Positions 58,011 to 60,736 of a DNA stretch of 60,736 bases are shown in pieces (position 1 is the first letter of the stretch; every line of letters starts with the position of its first letter). The DNA lies in contig JBBTXG010000002.1 of the NCBI GenBank assembly GCA_038062375.1, positions 1 through 60,736 on the forward strand, given 5' to 3'. Both the position numbers and the translations under genes were made by a program. This stretch comes from JBBTXG01 sp038062375. Lineage in GTDB: Bacteria; Patescibacteriota; Minisyncoccia; Minisyncoccales; UBA10102. Under the pieces are notes generated by a model. That model was not told the DNA's origin and ran no database searches. It saw nothing but the letters and a program-made list of their open reading frames with translations.

Positions 58011-59341
58011 TCGTTCCTCTCTATCAAGGTGGCGTTGAGCAGCTTCTCTTGATTATCCCGAAGGATTTTGAGAGTTATACGATCCCCGGGATTGTACAGT
58101 TGGATCATCTTGGCAAAAGAATTTTTAAGAGTAATTTTCCTTCCGTTGAGTTCTAAAATAATATCTCCTTCTTTGAGTCCCGCCTTTTCTGCTGCAGATC
58201 CTGGGGTTATTGCAGGTCCCCTTCGGCTTCCCGTAATAAGGATTCCGTAGTCAACGGCTAATCCGAGCTCCTCTTTTGTTTTTTCGTCGATCGCCCTGTA
58301 TTGCACACCCAGAAATGGGTACACAATTTTGCCCAACTTTTTCACCTGTTCCACATCTCTTTTTGCTTTGTTCACCAGAATTGCAAATCCGATATTCTCT
58401 GCTTGCTGGGCCATTGCAGTGTTGATACCAATTACCCCCCCTGCCAAATTTAATAAAGGCCCGCCGGAATTGCCCCGATTAATCGCAGCATCGCTCTGAA
58501 TTACATCTTCCACGATTTCAGAGAATCCGCCACCCGAGGCCTCTATGGTTCTACCGAGTCCAGAAATCACTCCAACCGAAACGGTATTGCGAAACTCTCC
58601 TAAGGCGTTCCCAATCGCAATGACTGTTTGACCAATCTGAAGAGCGTCTGAATCTCCAAGCTGTAAGGTAGGAAATTTTTTCTCCCCGACTCTCTCTTGG
58701 TCAACTTTTAATACCGCGAGGTCTTCAAAGGGATCTCGCGCGAGGACTTTGGCAGGATACGATTCTCCGTCAGTCGTAAATATCGTGTATTCTGCTTCCT
58801 TGTCGAGAACAACATGTTTATTCGTCACAATCAATCCATCCGGAGAGATAAAAAAACCAGAGCCTGCTCCTACCTCTTGTTTTTCTACTCCCTTCTGTCG
58901 AAATTGAGGAACTTGAAAGGGCGAAGGTCCAAAGAAATCCTCAAAGGGATCGCGAAAGAATCGTTCAACCACCGGCACATCTTTGGTGATTACAATACTT
59001 ACCACTGCCGGGGATGCTTCTTTCACGACACGAATAATTCGCTCTTCTTGGCTCGTTTGAGGAATATACTCTTTTTCAACAACTGTTTTTTCGATGAGGC
59101 GCTCTTGTCCTTGAGCGAGACTTCCTTTGAGAACATCCAATTCGTTCTTTACCATCCAATACGCGTATCCTCCAATCATTCCTCCAGCAGCCAAACCAAA
59201 AAGAGCGGAAAGGAGGACAATCCCCACCAAAAGCGACATATTCGTCTGACCGCCCACCAACCTCTGCCAAACTGTTTTCCTTTGACCCATACTCTCTTGC
59301 AACTCTGAAAGAGGAGAAGATGAAAAATCAAAAGGAGACAT
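58007..59341 (-). CDS. HtrA/DegP-type serine protease with PDZ domain
   Basis: 444 residues. One N-terminal membrane helix (about 36-64) anchors an extracytoplasmic trypsin-like protease with the full triad: His in IVTNKHVV, Asp in DPFEDLAVLK, Ser in AAINRGNSGGPLLN. A single PDZ domain follows (about 345-440: FLGVQYRAIDEKTKEELGL, GDIILELNGRKI). It degrades or refolds damaged envelope proteins. A promoter lies in the 3' end of the cysteine desulfurase gene. Its 3' end abuts the plus-strand remnant. Confidence 0.95.
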   Translation of the reverse strand: MSPFDFSSSPLSELQESMGQRKTVWQRLVGGQTNMSLLVGIVLLSALFGLAAGGMIGGYAYWMVKNELDVLKGSLAQGQERLIEKTVVEKEYIPQTSQEERIIRVVKEASPAVVSIVITKDVPVVERFFRDPFEDFFGPSPFQVPQFRQKGVEKQEVGAGSGFFISPDGLIVTNKHVVLDKEAEYTIFTTDGESYPAKVLARDPFEDLAVLKVDQERVGEKKFPTLQLGDSDALQIGQTVIAIGNALGEFRNTVSVGVISGLGRTIEASGGGFSEIVEDVIQSDAAINRGNSGGPLLNLAGGVIGINTAMAQQAENIGFAILVNKAKRDVEQVKKLGKIVYPFLGVQYRAIDEKTKEELGLAVDYGILITGSRRGPAITPGSAAEKAGLKEGDIILELNGRKITLKNSFAKMIQLYNPGDRITLKILRDNQEKLLNATLIERNE

Positions 59342-59358
59342 GGTCTATTGATAGAATT

Positions 59359-59388
59359 ATTATACACCTCCTTTTCTCAATTTCGCAA
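59359..59388 (-). promoter_or_regulatory. Probable htrA promoter
   Basis: On the minus strand TTGCGA (59383-59388), 18 bases, perfect TATAAT (59359-59364), overlapping the last codons of the cysteine desulfurase gene. It allows htrA to be transcribed separately. Confidence 0.5.
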
Positions 59389-60580
59389 CGCCGAGAGTAA
59401 GTACCTTGATGACTTTTTCTATCTCTTCTAACTTTGTGTATTTGCCAATCGTGATTCGAACGCTCGAGAGTGCTTCCTCTTGCTCCAAGCCCAATGCAAG
59501 CAGCACATGAGACGGCTCTTGAGTTGTTTCCGAGCACGCAGACCCCGCAGAAACTGCAATCCCCTTCTGGTCGAGCAGAAGCACAAGATCTCGTCCTTCA
59601 ATTCCATGGAAACGAAAATGCGTGTTGTTGGCAAGCCGCTTCTCTTGAGATCCTGTTAAAACACTCTCTGGAATCCTCCTCAATACCTTCTTTACCAACG
59701 TATCTCGTAATTGACGAGTTTTGATGTTCACTACCAACATGCGGGGGTTTTGAAGTTCTTGAAGCGCGACTCCAAACCCGACAATCCCTGCGACATCTTC
59801 TGTGCCAGAGCGCAACCCTCCTTCCTGACCTCCACCCCCTAAAAGTGCGTGAAGAGAAGCCCCTTCTCTTACATATAACAATCCAATCCCTTTGGGCCCG
59901 TAGACCTTATGTGCGCTCAAAGTCAGAAGATCAACTCCTAGCTTCTCTACGTTGCAATCGAGATAATTTGCTGCTTGGACCGCATCGGTGTGAAATAGTA
60001 TCTTGTATGTTGCATCTTGTAGGTTGTGTTTCCTAAGGAGTTGGCCAATTTCAGTAATTGGTTGAATGGTTCCAATCTCACTGTTCGCATACATGATCGA
60101 GACCAATACCGTATTCTCTTGAATCGCCTTTTCCACATCCTCCACTCTTACGAATCCTTCTTTGGTTACCGGCACATACGTGACTTGGGCAACTCCTTCT
60201 TTCTCGAGCATTTTACATGGTTCAAGCACCGACTCATGCTCAATCTGCGAAGTAACAATATGAGGTTTTGCATCTTGTCGCCTTGCGGGAGATTCCTCCA
60301 AGAGGGATGTTTGATTGCTAATATACTGTATGACTCCTTGAATCGCAAGGTTATTCGCTTCCGTAGCTCCCGAAGTAAAAACAACCTCCAGGGGAGAACA
60401 ATGGAGAAATTTCGCTGCTTTCTCTCTAGCTTCTTCGATTGCAGCTTTTGCTTTCTGGCCAAACCCATGCGTAGAGGAAGGATTGCCATGGTGCTTACGC
60501 AGGTATGGCAACATTGCCTCTAACACCTTTTTGTCAATCGGCGTCGAAGCCGCATAATCAAGGTAGATTCTTTTCTTCAT
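59360..60580 (-). CDS. iscS: Cysteine desulfurase (IscS/NifS family)
   Basis: 406 residues. A PLP enzyme that takes sulfur from cysteine for Fe-S clusters and tRNA thiolation. Seen are IYLDYAASTPID, FTSGATEANNLAIQG, HESVLEPC, FHTDAVQAANYLD, LSAHKVYGPKGIG (PLP Lys) and SAGSACSETTQEPSHVLLALG (catalytic Cys loop, IscS-like). Two short segments look inserted: SNQTSLLEESPARRQDAK after VIQYI, and LQDATYK before ILFHTDA; both are coded by TGCATCTTGT-type repeats. The ribosome site GGGAGG is three bases from the ATG. No iscU or other Fe-S gene is in the window. Confidence 0.95.
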   Translation of the reverse strand: MKKRIYLDYAASTPIDKKVLEAMLPYLRKHHGNPSSTHGFGQKAKAAIEEAREKAAKFLHCSPLEVVFTSGATEANNLAIQGVIQYISNQTSLLEESPARRQDAKPHIVTSQIEHESVLEPCKMLEKEGVAQVTYVPVTKEGFVRVEDVEKAIQENTVLVSIMYANSEIGTIQPITEIGQLLRKHNLQDATYKILFHTDAVQAANYLDCNVEKLGVDLLTLSAHKVYGPKGIGLLYVREGASLHALLGGGGQEGGLRSGTEDVAGIVGFGVALQELQNPRMLVVNIKTRQLRDTLVKKVLRRIPESVLTGSQEKRLANNTHFRFHGIEGRDLVLLLDQKGIAVSAGSACSETTQEPSHVLLALGLEQEEALSSVRITIGKYTKLEEIEKVIKVLTLGVAKLRKGGV

Positions 60581-60653
60581 ACTCCTCCCAATGTTGGAAA
60601 CCCTCCTGAGATATTCTTTGCTTATTCGTTTATCAAAAGTTTATCGGACTCTT

Positions 60654-60695
60654 GGTGTCTTACAATTCCTGCTCGAGCAATTATTGCAAGACACC
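60654..60695. promoter_or_regulatory. 42-bp imperfect palindrome upstream of iscS
   Basis: GGTGTCTT-a-CAAT on the left and ATTG-c-AAGACACC on the right flank the perfect core TGCTCGAGCA (60670-60679). It lies about 75 bp upstream of the iscS start, with no U-tract on either strand. It may be an operator; it does not match the IscR consensus I know. 60581-60653 holds a possible promoter (TTGATA, 17 bases, TATCTC). Confidence 0.45.
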
Positions 60696-60736
60696 TCTCT
60701 TCCTCACTCTCCATACATTACGAATTGGCCGCCGAG

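Noticed and set aside
60654..60695. Possible tRNA or rho-independent terminator at the right end
   Set aside because: No T-arm GTTCRA box, no cloverleaf spacing and no U-tract; better explained as a palindromic binding site.

Overview
The window looks like a chromosomal segment of a Patescibacteria (Candidate Phyla Radiation) genome, most likely a Parcubacteria-type lineage. The support is: a secreted surface protein with signal peptide, short coiled coil, peptidoglycan-binding-like module and Pro/Thr linker; lamin-tail-domain and four-helix-bundle/winged-helix proteins; dispersed repeats of the CCCTGAGC...GTCGAAGGG type; and short AATTC-type low-complexity insertions inside housekeeping genes. 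TGA is used freely as a stop, so the code is not one with reassigned UGA. Almost every gene is on the minus strand. No rRNA, tRNA, CRISPR array or transposase was seen.

Layout, left to right. (1) 0.2-8.1 kb: groES-groEL behind a CIRCE element, secA, murB, and a secreted HEFMH metallopeptidase. (2) 8.1-36.4 kb: a long, tightly packed cell-surface polysaccharide locus. It holds a CapD/PglF-type dehydratase, aminotransferases, a hexapeptide acyltransferase, a PIG-L deacetylase, WbqC, an initiating phosphoglycosyl transferase, glycosyltransferases and methyltransferases. It also has a CDP-sugar cassette (RfbF, RfbG, C-methyltransferase, RmlC-like epimerase, DegT aminotransferase, sugar formyltransferase), a Wzx-type flippase, a 1457-residue membrane protein made of three tandem GT-C-like modules, and two glycoside-hydrolase-like proteins. 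(3) 36.4-38.46 kb: a small interruption with a plus-strand phosphotransferase, an unknown minus-strand gene, two long perfect or near-perfect palindromes and their own terminators. (4) 38.46-45.4 kb: a compact operon of a TagB/TagF-like transferase, a GT4, an Fe-alcohol dehydrogenase, an ATP-grasp ligase, a two-subunit ThDP decarboxylase and a NeuB-like synthase. (5) 45.4-53.9 kb: a structured intergenic element, the large surface protein, an ECF sigma factor with a putative membrane-bound regulator, a winged-helix protein, a lamin-tail protein and a catalytically dead HtrA relative. (6) 54-60.7 kb: clpB, an OmpR-type regulator with a degenerate receiver, a frameshifted plus-strand gene, an intact htrA and a cysteine desulfurase.

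How it fits together. Regions 2-4 would build, modify, flip and decorate a surface glycan: nucleotide-sugar synthesis, loading on a polyprenyl carrier, elongation, export by Wzx, and possibly transfer by the triple GT-C protein. Region 5 encodes the protein surface layer and a candidate envelope-sensing sigma circuit. Regions 1 and 6 hold protein-quality-control genes (GroELS, ClpB, HtrA) with heat-shock-like control signals.

The strongest candidates for something new are the triplicated GT-C protein, the NeuB-like/ThDP-decarboxylase/Fe-ADH/ATP-grasp operon, the 136-nt structured element at 45.5 kb, the four-half-site operator in front of the sigma factor, and a dispersed repeat translated in frame inside SecA. 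All functional statements are from reading motifs by eye; no database search was run.
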